Assembly (NCBI RefSeq): GCF_000319385.1
Contig: NC_019566.1
Location: 1,193,266 to 1,257,265, forward strand
Length of the DNA: 64,000 nt
Source of the DNA: Candidatus Endolissoclinum faulkneri L2
Lineage (GTDB): Bacteria > Pseudomonadota > Alphaproteobacteria > Thalassobaculales > Thalassobaculaceae
Reading direction: 5' to 3'
Below, in pieces: positions 42,632-53,505 of the stretch (position 1 is its first letter; each line of letters begins with the position of its first letter). The translations under genes and the position numbers were made by a program. The notes under the pieces are model-generated. The model ran no database searches, had not been told where the DNA came from, and was given only the letters and a program-made list of their open reading frames with translations.

Positions 42632-42661
42632 AGTATAAGCATAACATGTTATGCTTATACT
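42632..42661. repeat. 30-base perfect palindrome without spacer
   Basis: AGTATAAGCATAACA (42632-42646) is followed directly by its exact reverse complement (42647-42661), between two convergent genes. Confidence 0.88.
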
Positions 42662-42918
42662 GTCAAAAAATAAAAACCTACTGGATAGGTTGTCAATGTT
42701 GAAAAGTAAGCGCTCATTACTTATCTGCTTATCAATTATCTTATAGCAGAACTTTCTTAAATCTTACTTTGATAAGTATACAACAAAGAGATTTTTATTT
42801 AAAATAAGTATATAATTAATAAATGTGCATATTCGTGCTATTTCGTAGCATTTACTAATAAATCAATGACTAATTATAAATAATACTTTAAGAATTTGAT
42901 AACACCTTCAATAATACA

Positions 42919-43004
42919 TAATATTACTGATACTTTATTTTTAATTTAAAGTTTAATAATAGGAATATGCTTATATTGTATTAAATAAAATATCAGTAAT
43001 ATTA
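42919..43004. repeat. Inverted repeat, 22-bp arms with one mismatch, 42-base loop
   Basis: Arms 42919-42940 and 42983-43004 (outer part TAATATTACTGATA) pair except for one G-U type position. It is the longest stem in the window and lies about 260 bases from the palindrome at 42632-42661. Confidence 0.82.
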
Positions 43005-44102
43005 GAATAAGACATATAATAAATTATGTTTTTATTATCTTAACTAGACGATTTATTTTTACATTAATTTTTATTTGCCATTAAGATTATCATTTCATAA
43101 TATGATCTTATTTAGCTACGTTAAGTTTTAAACAAAAGAAAATAATTCCTTACTCCATCAATAAATAGCAGCAATATTCTACATATAATTAATTTCTGTA
43201 TTATTTACAGCTTATAATAAAATAAGCTGTATTGATTGCTTTTTCTAATAAAAATATTTTATGTTTATGTCTAATTATTGATTACCTATAGCGCTATTAA
43301 CTAGTTTTAGTTGTAATCTAATTCAAAATTATTAGCTGCTGTAAGCGATAATATAATAACTGTAAACTGACTTAAAGTGCTAAAGTTAAAAAGTCAAACG
43401 CTAAATAACTGCTAAATTTAATTTCAGAATGAAATTTTACTGGTTAACTTTTAGTAGTCGATTATATATTCTTACAATAAGATAATGTTCACTCTGCAGC
43501 CAATTAATAAATTAAATTTTAAACTAACTCAATAATCTAATAATAATTCATAGAACATTTGTACGATTTGTTGTTTTCTCTAGGAATTTTTTTTGGATAG
43601 ATCAGAAATCTATCAAATTTAAACAAAAATTGCTTTATATGCTTTACCTGGATATTCGCTAATCGTAATCAGCCCAAGGCAAAGTGGATTGTATAATATC
43701 CAAACTTTAATATGAATTTGAAAAAATTTAGGATTTTTATTAATCAATTTATATTATATTTTGACAAATATAGCTAGAAAACGCAAGTAACCTTTATAAA
43801 ATTCACGATGTTTAATTGTTAAAAAACACGTGGATATTGTCCTACCTAGTAAAAATAAAGTATCATAAGCAAGCAGAAGCTTTCTTAATAAGAATACCAA
43901 TAGTTTAGATTAGAAAATTTTCATTAGAAAAATTTATTACAATAATAAAGACCTTCCTCTTCTAAATCTAACATTATTTTTTATATCTGTAACAAAGTTA
44001 TTATTTTATTTAATGAAATAATAAAACAGATTTTCTATTAGAAAATTAATATTTGACGTAAGAGAAGTAAATATTTGATACGTTGGCGATAAATAAAAAA
44101 TG

Positions 44103-47100
44103 TCAAACGACTACAGCCGCTAATTTCTTCATCAAACCTATCAACCCACGCAATAACTTATCTGAATCATTCCAAGTACAACGGTAAATCATTCTATGAT
44201 CAGGGCGGAACTGCACAAAGTCTGCCTGCTGCTGCATAAAAGTTATCAGTTTGTCTGGGTAAGCAAAGCTATTATTGCGGAAAGCAATAATAGCCCCTTT
44301 GGACCCTGCATCTATCTTCTCAACACCAGCTACCCGACATAATAATTTAATTGTCATAATTTTTAATAGATTATCCACTTCTACTGGAAGAGGTCCAAAT
44401 CGGTCAACTAGTTCAACTATAAAACCATCAATTTCCTCCTGATTAATTAACATAGCGATACGACGATATAAACTCATACGCATCGAAATGTTAGATATAT
44501 AAGTGGGAGGAATTAGCACTGGCATATTAATAGTTATTTGAGGTGTCCAAGATGTATCATTTTTTGTCTTTATATGATCACCGGCTCTAGCCACTTCTAC
44601 CGCTTCACGAAGCATCTCATGATAGAGCTCAATACCTACTTCTTTAACCTGACCCGATTGCTGATCACCCAAAAGATTACCAGCACCGCGGATTTCAATA
44701 TCATGACTAGCTAAAGACAAGCATGCGCCAAGATTATTAAAAGTTTGCAAGACCTCTAACCGGCGCTTAGCAGCTGGTGGTAACAGTTTAGTTGGATGAG
44801 TAGTTAAATATGCATAAGCTTGGGCTTTGGATCGTCCCACTCGTCCACGTAGCTGATAAAGCTGAGCTAGACCGAACATATCAGATCGATGAATGATGAT
44901 TGTATTAGCTGCTGGAATATCCAAACCGCTTTCCAAAATGTTTGTAGAAATTAGTACATCGTAATTACCATCGATAAATGAAGTAATTACATCCTCTAAA
45001 TCGTTTGATGCCATCCGACCATGCGCCACACCTATACGAAGGTCCAAAATTAGCTTCAACAACTGCTCATGTACATGAACAAGATCATCTATACGCGGGC
45101 AAACATAGAATGTTTGCCCGCCACGATGACGCTCACGTAACAAAGCATCCCGAACAACCATTCCATCGTATGGGATAACAAATGTCTGCACTGCTAACCT
45201 ATCTACTGGTGGAGTTGTAATTAAACTCATCTCGCGCAAACCAGAAAGTGCCATTTGCGTGGTACGTGGAATCGGTGTTGCGGTCATGGTAAGAACATGT
45301 ACGGCATTGCGCATATCTTTTAGAAGCTCTTTTTGACTAACACCAAAATGCTGCTCTTCGTCGATGATAACAAGACCAAGATTGTCAAAATGATTATGAT
45401 TTGACAATAGTGCATGAGTACCCACCACGATATTGATGTTTCCATTGCGCAAACCATCACGAACATCATTAGCTTCCTTAGTCGAAATAAGGCGAGAAAT
45501 TTGAGCAACTTTAATAGGAAAACCTTCAAATCTATTAACAAAACTAACGTAATGCTGGCGGCAAAGCAAAGTTGTAGGAACCACTACCGCCACCTGATAT
45601 CCTTGACCAGTTGCCACAAAAGCAGCCCGCAAGGCAACTTCTGTCTTACCAAACCCCACATCTCCGCAAATCAACCTATCCATCGGCCGCGATGATTCCA
45701 TATCAGCCAATACATCATCGATTGCCTTAAGTTGATCTTCTGTCTCAATAAAAGGAAATCTGCTACAAAACTTATCATAATTTGCAACCGGCAAACACAA
45801 CGGCTGTGTTTTACGCAGCTCTCTGTTAGCAGCAATATTAATCAGCTTTTCTGCCATATCAAATAACCGCTTTTTTACCTTAGCTTTACGAGACCGCCAA
45901 CTAAGCCCTCCAAGCTTATCAAGCTGAACCTTGAACTCATGATCTCCGTAGCGAGACAAAACATCAATATTTTCAACTAAAACAAAAAGCTTATCGCCGC
46001 CAAGATATTCAAGGCACAGTACATCATGAAGCGCGTCATTGATTTCCAAAGTTTCCAGGCCAAGGTAACGACCAATACCATGTTCATAGTGAACGACATA
46101 ATCACCTTCCGTTAATGCTGAAATCTCACGCAGTAAATGTTTTCCTCGGCGCTTTCCCAACTTAGACTGGCGTAACAAACGTTGGCCAAAAATTTCACAC
46201 TCAGAAACAATAGTTAATTTACCACGTCGATAACCATGCTTGAGCGGGAGCACAACTGTCGCAACCGTTGCAATAGGTAGAGCAAGAACTGCTTGTAGAT
46301 TAGCCACTAAATCAACATTATCAATGCTATGATCGTGAAACAAACGAGCAATTAGTTCGCAAGAGCTCTTGCTATAAGCAGCTATGACTACTCGGCGCCC
46401 CTGACTATTCTCATCCATTACTGCGTGACGTACCGCATCATATACTGCAGAACCACCAAGTGCTCGCGCTTCTGCTAGGCTAATACCAGACCTAGCACCA
46501 AGATCAATAACACTATCTGCAGAAGAAGGTATAGCAAAAGGTGTAAAAATGCCCACAACTCGAGTAGACATTAGTAAATCCCATTCATCCGGCATCAAAT
46601 ACATTGCACATGGATCAAGCGGACGGTATCTGTTATCAGCCTCTGTATCGCTACAATGCAACATTTGCATACGAGTATTATGATATTCAGTTATTTGCTC
46701 AAACCTATTATTAATAGACTTTTCTACTTGATATCCCAGAGTAATCGGAGCATCGCCAACATAATCAAGCACAGTACTAATGGTTTGATAAAAAAGTGGC
46801 AACCAATGCTCCATCCCGCTATAGAACCTTCCAGCTGAAATTGATTCATAAACAGGATCGTCTATAACTTCTGCACCAAATAGGGAGCGATAGCTAGAGC
46901 GAAAACGTTGTATAGTAACAGCATTAAGTTGCACCTCTCTAGCCGGTAAAAACAATATGTCCTTACGATTATTAATAGTACGCTGAGATATAGGATCAAA
47001 GCATCTAATCTCTTCCAGAGTATCACCGAAAAAATCAAGTCGCACCGGCCATGCTGTTCCTGTAGGAAATACATCGATCGTTCCGCCATGCACTGCGTAT

Positions 47101-47606
47101 TCACCACATTCTTGCACCATATCAGAGCGGTAATAACCATTGCTTACAAAAAAATCAGTTATTTTTGCCAACGAAATTATCTGACCAACCTTTAGTGCCA
47201 TTGTGGAATCAATAAAAAAACTTTTAGGCGGAACTCGCTGCAAAACAGCATTCACAGTAGTAATTACTAATGCAGGCTTTGCGCTAAGCTTACGCAAGGC
47301 AAGCATAGACAGTGTTTCGATACGCTGGCCCATGATTTCTTTATTGGGTGAAAATCGATCATAAGGCAGACAATCCCAAGGAGGTAATTGCATTACCTGC
47401 AACTCTGGATCGAAAAAAGCAACAGCCCTCTTTAGTTCATTGCTCACTGTATCATCACAAGTCACATGTAAAAGTAGCCCATGAGATCTAGCTAAGAAGG
47501 AGATTGCCTCGGCCTCTACTCCTTCCGGGGCTGAGGCAATGGCCACGCGCCCAACGTCGATCGGAAAATTAGCAAACAACTGGTTGAAGTTGCCAACCAT
47601 GTTCAT
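44103..47606 (-). CDS. mfd: Transcription-repair coupling factor
   Basis: This DNA translocase removes RNA polymerase stalled at lesions and recruits UvrA. The 1167-residue protein is full length. It has an N-terminal UvrB-like region, an RNA-polymerase-interaction domain around EGDYVVHYEHGIGRYLGLE (about residues 500-525), then a RecG-like helicase motor with Walker A GDVGFGKTE from residue 648, and DEEQHFG as motif II. TMTATPIPRT, VCPRID and QLRGRVGRS are further motor motifs, followed by the C-terminal TRCF domain. An AGGA stands 7 bases before the ATG at 47606. In many relatives recG and sdhE are neighbours; here sdhE lies 10 kb away. Confidence 0.97.
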   Translation of the reverse strand: MNMVGNFNQLFANFPIDVGRVAIASAPEGVEAEAISFLARSHGLLLHVTCDDTVSNELKRAVAFFDPELQVMQLPPWDCLPYDRFSPNKEIMGQRIETLSMLALRKLSAKPALVITTVNAVLQRVPPKSFFIDSTMALKVGQIISLAKITDFFVSNGYYRSDMVQECGEYAVHGGTIDVFPTGTAWPVRLDFFGDTLEEIRCFDPISQRTINNRKDILFLPAREVQLNAVTIQRFRSSYRSLFGAEVIDDPVYESISAGRFYSGMEHWLPLFYQTISTVLDYVGDAPITLGYQVEKSINNRFEQITEYHNTRMQMLHCSDTEADNRYRPLDPCAMYLMPDEWDLLMSTRVVGIFTPFAIPSSADSVIDLGARSGISLAEARALGGSAVYDAVRHAVMDENSQGRRVVIAAYSKSSCELIARLFHDHSIDNVDLVANLQAVLALPIATVATVVLPLKHGYRRGKLTIVSECEIFGQRLLRQSKLGKRRGKHLLREISALTEGDYVVHYEHGIGRYLGLETLEINDALHDVLCLEYLGGDKLFVLVENIDVLSRYGDHEFKVQLDKLGGLSWRSRKAKVKKRLFDMAEKLINIAANRELRKTQPLCLPVANYDKFCSRFPFIETEDQLKAIDDVLADMESSRPMDRLICGDVGFGKTEVALRAAFVATGQGYQVAVVVPTTLLCRQHYVSFVNRFEGFPIKVAQISRLISTKEANDVRDGLRNGNINIVVGTHALLSNHNHFDNLGLVIIDEEQHFGVSQKELLKDMRNAVHVLTMTATPIPRTTQMALSGLREMSLITTPPVDRLAVQTFVIPYDGMVVRDALLRERHRGGQTFYVCPRIDDLVHVHEQLLKLILDLRIGVAHGRMASNDLEDVITSFIDGNYDVLISTNILESGLDIPAANTIIIHRSDMFGLAQLYQLRGRVGRSKAQAYAYLTTHPTKLLPPAAKRRLEVLQTFNNLGACLSLASHDIEIRGAGNLLGDQQSGQVKEVGIELYHEMLREAVEVARAGDHIKTKNDTSWTPQITINMPVLIPPTYISNISMRMSLYRRIAMLINQEEIDGFIVELVDRFGPLPVEVDNLLKIMTIKLLCRVAGVEKIDAGSKGAIIAFRNNSFAYPDKLITFMQQQADFVQFRPDHRMIYRCTWNDSDKLLRGLIGLMKKLAAVVV

Positions 47607-48986
47607 TATCCGGTCCTTCTATTTAAGATAATATCAGTTCAAGTAGCGTAGGATATTCCACAAGATGATCTTTGAATATGTGGGACAAATATTAAAATTT
47701 AATCTTTTATAGTAAAGTTATTCTAGTCGCTGAAACAATGCATAAAATTATTAAAACTATATTTTGTATATATTTATTTAGTACAAACTATGCTACTGTT
47801 AATACTTAATAGTGCTAATATAGCGATAGAATAATTGTTAATTATCGTCATTATTTAAAATAGCTTAGCTAGATTACTATTATTTCCAATATCATAACAC
47901 ATGCCATCCAGTATAATAGCTACTTTTATATTTATATAGATTATCTGTATGAATAAAAGTATAATACGAACTCTGCATAGATTATATAACAGATAATAAA
48001 GCATAGATATAAATATATTACCTAAGCCTACCTTAGCAGAAAATAGAAATATTATCGCTGATAATCTTAACAAAAGTTTTGACAAGAACATAGATTGAAT
48101 CTATAACTTGCATTATACAAATGTAGCTTTACTAAGTTCGTTTTTTTACTTTTCGACAAAATACGCTAATTATAGTTTATTCTCTAAGGTTACATCCTAC
48201 AATATGAATTTCAAGCATAAAAACTATCCGTTATTTATCCTGATTATTGAGCTTTTGTAAAGCTAAATTATGTATATTTTAGCTCAAAAAAAAACAACAA
48301 TATTATTCCTAGTCGCCGACTATTAGCAAAAGCGGTTATAGTTATAGTTGACCAAATACGCAATTCCAGTAATTAACTAGGACGCAGAGATTGTGTAGTT
48401 TACTTAACAATAATTTAACAAAAAAGATTAGTAAGATACTAAGATTATTAGCATGCAAAAACTGATTGTTTTCCTACAACGTAATGTGCGTGCACATCTA
48501 AAATATAAACTTGACATTATTGCAATACTATTCTTTCTTGTAGAAAGCGATCCTGTTTATCTTGAATGAATTTAATACACAAGGAATTGACTAATGCAGA
48601 AAGTAGATTAATTATTTGAGTTTATCGTTATCTCAGCTTAACAACAGCTAAACTGTATATTAGCCTTGGTTTTGTTGGGAGCAATAAATATGTACTTCTT
48701 TCCATAATGAAGAATACATTATGCTTCTTTAGTTCATAAATGAACTTAGCATTTCTCAAAAAGAAAAATAAAATAAACAATAGTCTAGCTAATATAATTC
48801 GTTAATTATAGCTGTTATAAACATAGCTCGGTAAGTTGGCTATTTCATACTTAAAGTCAATGTTGATTTTTATCCATATTATCTTGATTAATATCATTAA
48901 TCAGTCAATCGCTTATTTAGAGTAAACTTTTTTTAAGTAAATGAGTACTGCATAATTTAATTATGCAGTACTATGGCTGTGAGTTT
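47607..48986. other. Spacer between mfd and tRNA-Arg(CCG)
   Basis: No gene is supported. A 78-codon minus-strand frame at 47855-48091 is hydrophobic noise of AT-rich type. A palindrome at 48944-48972 abuts the tRNA gene. Confidence 0.5.
48944..48972. repeat. 29-base palindrome 14 bases before tRNA-Arg(CCG)
   Basis: AGTACTGCATAATT (48944-48957), one T, then the exact reverse complement (48959-48972). It occupies the place where the tRNA promoter or transcript start is expected. Confidence 0.85.
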
Positions 48987-49063
48987 GCACCCGTAGCTCA
49001 ACTTGGATAGAGTACTGCCCTCCGAAGGCAGGGGTTACAGGTTCGAATCCTGTCGGGTGCCCA
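48987..49063 (+). tRNA. tRNA-Arg (anticodon CCG), acceptor end one base short
   Basis: The acceptor is GCACCCG/CGGGTGC, the D stem GCTC/GAGT has a 10-base loop, and the anticodon stem CTGCC/GGCAG has loop CTCCGAA. The T arm is ACAGG-TTCGAAT-CCTGT. After the acceptor stem the sequence reads CCAAT. Either the CCA follows with no discriminator base, or the discriminator is C and no CCA is encoded. The other three tRNAs here have a discriminator plus CCA. It reads CGG. Confidence 0.9.
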
Positions 49064-50540
49064 ATACTATTTGTATTATTATTTTTGATATAAAATTTCA
49101 ATTGAAATTAAGTAATCGATGAGGAAATATAAGAAATCCTTAGATAAAGTATCTTTACTGCTTCAGTTTTAATTAATAAAATTAATCATTAGCCCGCAGA
49201 TGTTAAAAATTGATAGGCAACTTTGGCTTTTATATCTAAATCTATAGATACAATAATTGATTAATTTAAATCTAAAGAAAATTATTATATATAATCATGG
49301 AAACATATAAAATAGAAAAATTTAAACTAATTGATTGGTTGTATGTTTATATTATTTTTTAATAATTTTATTTTCCCAGTAAGCAAGTACTTATCAATTT
49401 TTACTGTAAAACAACTGATTTAATTGTATAACTTACACTATTTTGTTGCATTAATAATGCAAAGAATATTAATTACTAATTAATGCATTAATTTAATAAC
49501 ATGATGACTAAGATTTTTACTGTATCTAATTAAATCTTTGCTTTAAGCTGTAGCAGCACTGCTAAATTTTCTTGATTCTAGCAAAGAAAGCTTTTTAAAA
49601 GCCATTTAGTGTTACTTTAGTGCTATTTAGTTAATAAAATAGAGTTTTAGTATAACTATTGAGTAAAATATTATTTAATTTACAGCAATTTCTCAATGTT
49701 AAAATTGTAATTTTTAGTATCTTTATCAACTATTAGCAGTCAAACCATAGTTAATATACATTAACTGCTTGTATAAATCTTAAAGATGCTTTTTCCCTCA
49801 TTAACTGCTAGTAAAGCTTCTAGCAATCACATCAACAAAACGTAATTAATTAACAATTAATCATCCCAAGTGATACACAGCATTATATATTACAGCATTT
49901 ATAAAAGCACAAATAAATAAACCTAAACTTTAATTATAAACCTTATAAAACCCTTAAACTAATTAAAATAGTGCTTAAAACAATGTAAAATAGCAAAAAT
50001 TTATTATTTATAAATTTTGTTTAATTATTCACAAGACTTCAGTATATGAACCAAAGGTTTTAACAAACGAATAATGATAATCAAACTCAACATTTACATT
50101 AAGATTTATTACCATTAGTTGAAATATTTTCAATAATATTTACCAAAAATTGTTTTTAGCATAAGTAACTATAGTAATAAAATCTACAATATTTCATAAA
50201 AGGATAGCAGTAATATAGATCTACAGAAACACCGGAAAAAGCAGTTCGATTAGCCAATGAATAATGAATAGTAAAAAATATTCCAGTGTAATTAAGAGTA
50301 CATTTACAATAGCCAAGCTTAACTATATTAACTTTAACTCAATTAATCGCATTAATTAAGAGTATGAAAACAATAAACAATAGTTAACTAAATGCGGAGG
50401 TAGTCGAGTACATTTCAAAAAGTATGCAATTCTCTAGCCGTTCAACTGCCTTAAACAAACTTAGGGTTGATTATTATTATGTGCTATCTTATCATTATTG
50501 AGTCAGATATTTTGTTGCTCCAACACTACTATAAAAGCTA
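49064..50540. other. 1.5-kb spacer between tRNA-Arg(CCG) and guaB
   Basis: AT-rich with no gene or strong terminator. A patch at 50390-50470 is less AT-rich but has stops in every frame; it might be a remnant of a gene once following guaB. Confidence 0.5.
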
Positions 50541-52001
50541 TTATATATCAGGTAAATAGTTTGGCGCTTCACGAGTTATAGTAACATTATGTACATGACT
50601 CTCTTTCAATCCGGCATTGGAAATTCTAAGAAATTTAGCATTATTTTGAAGTTCTTTAATAGATATACAACCGGTATAGCCCATAGCAGCTTGTAGACCA
50701 CCTACAAGCTGCTGCACTAAAGCTCCGGCAGGGCCTTTATAAGGAACTTGTCCTTCAATACCTTCTGGGACTAATTTTAACGTGTTACTAACATCTTCTT
50801 GAAAATATCGATCGGCAGAACCTCGGGCCATAGCCCCCATTGAGCCCATACCCCTATATGCTTTATATGAACGCCCTTGATATAAATAAACTTCTCCAGG
50901 ACTTTCATCAGTACCAGCTAACAACGATCCAACCATACCGCAGTCTGCACCAGCAGCAATCGCTTTAGCCAAATCCCCAGAATATTTAATTCCACCATCA
51001 GAGATACATGGAACGCCAGCCTCATGACAGACTTTGGAAACGTCTAAAATAGCAGTAAGCTGTGGCACACCAACACCTGCAACTACACGCGTGGTGCAGA
51101 TTGATCCGGGGCCTATTCCGATCTTTATCCCATCCGCCCCAGCGTTAATCAAGGACCTTGCGCCGTCCGCGGTAGCAACATTGCCAGCTATAATCTGGGT
51201 ATAATTAGTCAACTTGCGGATTTCCTGTACTGCATTCATTACATAATCGCTATGGCCATGGGCAGTATCAATGACAATGATATCCACCTCTGCATCAATT
51301 AGAGCTTCAGCTCGAGCGATTCCATCATTACCTACACCAGTTGCTGCAGCTACGCGCAAACGAGCTTTTTCGTCTTTGGCAGCATTCGGATGACTCTGCG
51401 CTTTCTCCATATCCTTGACGGTAATCAAACCGATACAACGATTTTCTCCGTCAATCACCAACAATTTTTCGATGCGGTTCTTATGAAGCAAAGCACGAGC
51501 TTCCTCTGCTTTCACATCTTTACCGACTGTAATAACATGCTTAGTCATCAGCTCATTAATGGGTTGATTATCATTAGTAGCGAATCGAACATCGCGGTGG
51601 GTAAGGATGCCAACCAGTTTACCGCTGCTCTTTTGTACAACAGGTATGCCATTAATTCCATATCGCTTCATTAATTCCATCGCTTCGGCCAGAACCGCTT
51701 CCGGATGTATAGTAACTGGATTAATGACCATACCGGCCTCAAATTTCTTAACCGCTCGTACTTCATTAGCCTGGGAAGTAATATCTAAGTTCTTATGCAC
51801 AACACCAATTCCACCTGCTTGAGCCATGACTATGGCAATACGAGATTCAGTCACAGTATCCATTGCACTGGACAGTAAAGGAATACCAATTTCAATACTG
51901 CGAGTTACATAGGTACTAGTCTTGACCTTAGCTGGTAAAACATTAGAACGAGCTGGCTCTAAAAGAACGTCATCAAAAGTCAGCGCATCACGAATATCCA
52001 T
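50541..52001 (-). CDS. guaB: Inosine-5'-monophosphate dehydrogenase
   Basis: It oxidises IMP to XMP, the first committed step to GMP. It has the TIM barrel start [16 protein letters not shown], a CBS-domain pair in the middle (about residues 95-205), [17 protein letters not shown] with catalytic Cys302, [13 protein letters not shown], and [10 protein letters not shown] in the flap region. The frame is open to 52073, but the ATG at 52001 has a strong GGAGG ribosome-binding site and gives the standard N terminus (486 residues). rlmE lies upstream on the same strand, an order common in alphaproteobacteria. Confidence 0.96.
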   Translation of the reverse strand: MDIRDALTFDDVLLEPARSNVLPAKVKTSTYVTRSIEIGIPLLSSAMDTVTESRIAIVMAQAGGIGVVHKNLDITSQANEVRAVKKFEAGMVINPVTIHPEAVLAEAMELMKRYGINGIPVVQKSSGKLVGILTHRDVRFATNDNQPINELMTKHVITVGKDVKAEEARALLHKNRIEKLLVIDGENRCIGLITVKDMEKAQSHPNAAKDEKARLRVAAATGVGNDGIARAEALIDAEVDIIVIDTAHGHSDYVMNAVQEIRKLTNYTQIIAGNVATADGARSLINAGADGIKIGIGPGSICTTRVVAGVGVPQLTAILDVSKVCHEAGVPCISDGGIKYSGDLAKAIAAGADCGMVGSLLAGTDESPGEVYLYQGRSYKAYRGMGSMGAMARGSADRYFQEDVSNTLKLVPEGIEGQVPYKGPAGALVQQLVGGLQAAMGYTGCISIKELQNNAKFLRISNAGLKESHVHNVTITREAPNYLPDI

Positions 52002-52163
52002 TATACCTCCATTCGGATTAATATCGGCGCTATGCATAATGTAGTAATTAAAAAAACCAATTGACATAGTCATAGCAAATAATAGCGTCTAGATGCATGC
52101 TAAGTTTAAGCCGAATTGTACAAACCTTTTACTTTCTTTAAAGAATCATACAATGAATATTTC

Positions 52164-52883
52164 TCAAAGAAGACGACGATAGCCAGTCGCGACCACATAA
52201 GTTTCGGCAGAATTAGTTCTGCTCGCCTGAGGCTTAAAATGACGTACTTGTCGAAATTTTTGACGTAATAGAGTCAGTAAATCGTGATCGCTTCCGCCAA
52301 GAAGAATCTTGGTAACAAACACACCGTTATTCGATAATACTTCAATGGCAAAGCCAAGAGCAAGCTCAGCTAGTAGCATAATACGAATATGGTCGGTTCT
52401 TTTATGACCAGTGAAAGAAGGCGCTAAGTCAGATAACACCACATTCGCAGGACCGCTCAGCTTTGAGCTCAGCAAATCCATGCCAGAGGCTTGACTAAAA
52501 TCACCCAACAATAATTCTGCAAACGGAATAGGATCAAGCGGTACCATATCAATACCAACAATTTGGCCGTTGTGTGAAGCACCAATTCTTTGAATCACAA
52601 TTTGAGTCCATCCACCAGGTGCACAACCTAGGTCTACAACTCGCTGACCATTACTCAAGATTTTAAATTTATCATCGATTTCCATTAGCTTAAAAGCAGC
52701 GCGTGATCGATATCCCAGTCGTTTTGCATTGATAACATACGGATCTTTTAGCTGACGGCAAAGCCAGCGCTGAGAAGAAACAGAACGACTATTAGTACGT
52801 CTTATCATGTATTTAGCCTGTCTGCTGTCAGATTTTCTCTGGTAGCTAATTAAACATTGTTCTGCTTTTCGTCGCCAATTCAC
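52164..52883 (-). CDS. rlmE: RlmE (FtsJ/RrmJ), 23S rRNA 2'-O-methyltransferase
   Basis: It methylates U2552 of 23S rRNA in the A loop using S-adenosylmethionine. It has the SAM site VVDLGCAPGGWTQ, and the catalytic tetrad K-D-K-E is visible in SRAAFKLMEID, LSDLAPSFTGH, VTKILLGG and SAETYVVATGY. SSQRWLCRQLKDPYV is the usual family entry. The frame starts with GTG at 52883 and has a basic N-terminal extension, common in alphaproteobacterial homologues. An ATG at 52808 is the alternative start. It precedes guaB by about 160 bases. Confidence 0.95.
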   Translation of the reverse strand: MNWRRKAEQCLISYQRKSDSRQAKYMIRRTNSRSVSSQRWLCRQLKDPYVINAKRLGYRSRAAFKLMEIDDKFKILSNGQRVVDLGCAPGGWTQIVIQRIGASHNGQIVGIDMVPLDPIPFAELLLGDFSQASGMDLLSSKLSGPANVVLSDLAPSFTGHKRTDHIRIMLLAELALGFAIEVLSNNGVFVTKILLGGSDHDLLTLLRQKFRQVRHFKPQASRTNSAETYVVATGYRRLL

Positions 52884-53431
52884 TTTAATAAACTCTCACA
52901 AAGCATAGTGCGCTTTGCCATCAATTTAAATTAGACACCTTAACAGCATTCAATATTTAATAACTTTCACATTACTTTATTTTTTGTTAAAAACCACTAT
53001 CTAATTAATTATTAAATTATTGGATCAATGTAGCTGTATCGGCAATAATAAGCAAAATAATTCTTTGAATTTTAAATTTATCTAAATTTTACCTATCATT
53101 GTATCACGTCATCAGAAAATTATTGTCTAAAAGTACATAATTTATGTACTTTTAGACAACTAAATCCATAAAATATCTTCCCAAAGACTTTGGGATAATT
53201 TGTAATCCATCTACGCTCATAATGTCAGATAAGTTAATTATTAAACTAAACGAGTAAGAGGCGATTCTCATTCAAATTCATTACCAACAAACAAGTATAC
53301 TTATTAAAAAAGTAATATAATTTCATTTGTTATTACAAGTATAATGATAATACTATAGTTTGATTATTAATAATGTACTATTGTTTATTGTTTTAGTATA
53401 TAATTCATTACATAATTTATTGTAGCCAAAC
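52884..53431. other. Spacer between rlmE and tRNA-Gln
   Basis: It holds the 37-base palindrome at 53123-53159 and, on the plus strand, a TATAAT at 53399-53404 that lies 28 bases upstream of the tRNA-Gln gene and may be its -10 element. No gene is seen. Confidence 0.5.
53123..53159. repeat. 37-base palindrome, 18-bp perfect arms around one base
   Basis: TTGTCTAAAAGTACATAA (53123-53140), one T, then its exact reverse complement (53142-53159). It lies between the divergent rlmE and tRNA-Gln genes, where no transcript is expected to end. Confidence 0.92.
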
Positions 53432-53505
53432 TGGGGGATCGTCTAGCGGTAGGACTACGGACTCTGAATTCGTCAACCCTGGTTCGAATCCAGGTCCCCC
53501 AGCCA
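53432..53505 (+). tRNA. tRNA-Gln (anticodon CTG)
   Basis: The acceptor is TGGGGGA/TCCCCCA with the U1-A72 pair typical of tRNA-Gln. The D arm is GTCTAGCGGTAGGAC, the anticodon stem ACGGA/TTCGT has loop CTCTGAA, and the T arm is CCTGG-TTCGAAT-CCAGG. The discriminator is G and CCA is encoded. It reads CAG. Confidence 0.94.

Larger units (their letters stand above)
42129..44102. other. 2-kb spacer between the aminotransferase and mfd (convergent)
   Basis: It holds a terminator-like hairpin (42197-42217), a 30-base palindrome (42632-42661), and a 22-bp-arm inverted repeat (42919-43004). The patch 43640-43700 is less AT-rich and might be a relic, but every frame is broken by stops. Confidence 0.5.

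Noticed and set aside
47855-48091. 78-codon hydrophobic minus-strand frame upstream of mfd
   Set aside because: Considered as a lost SdhE or small membrane protein, but it has no family motif, and the real sdhE is at 58079.
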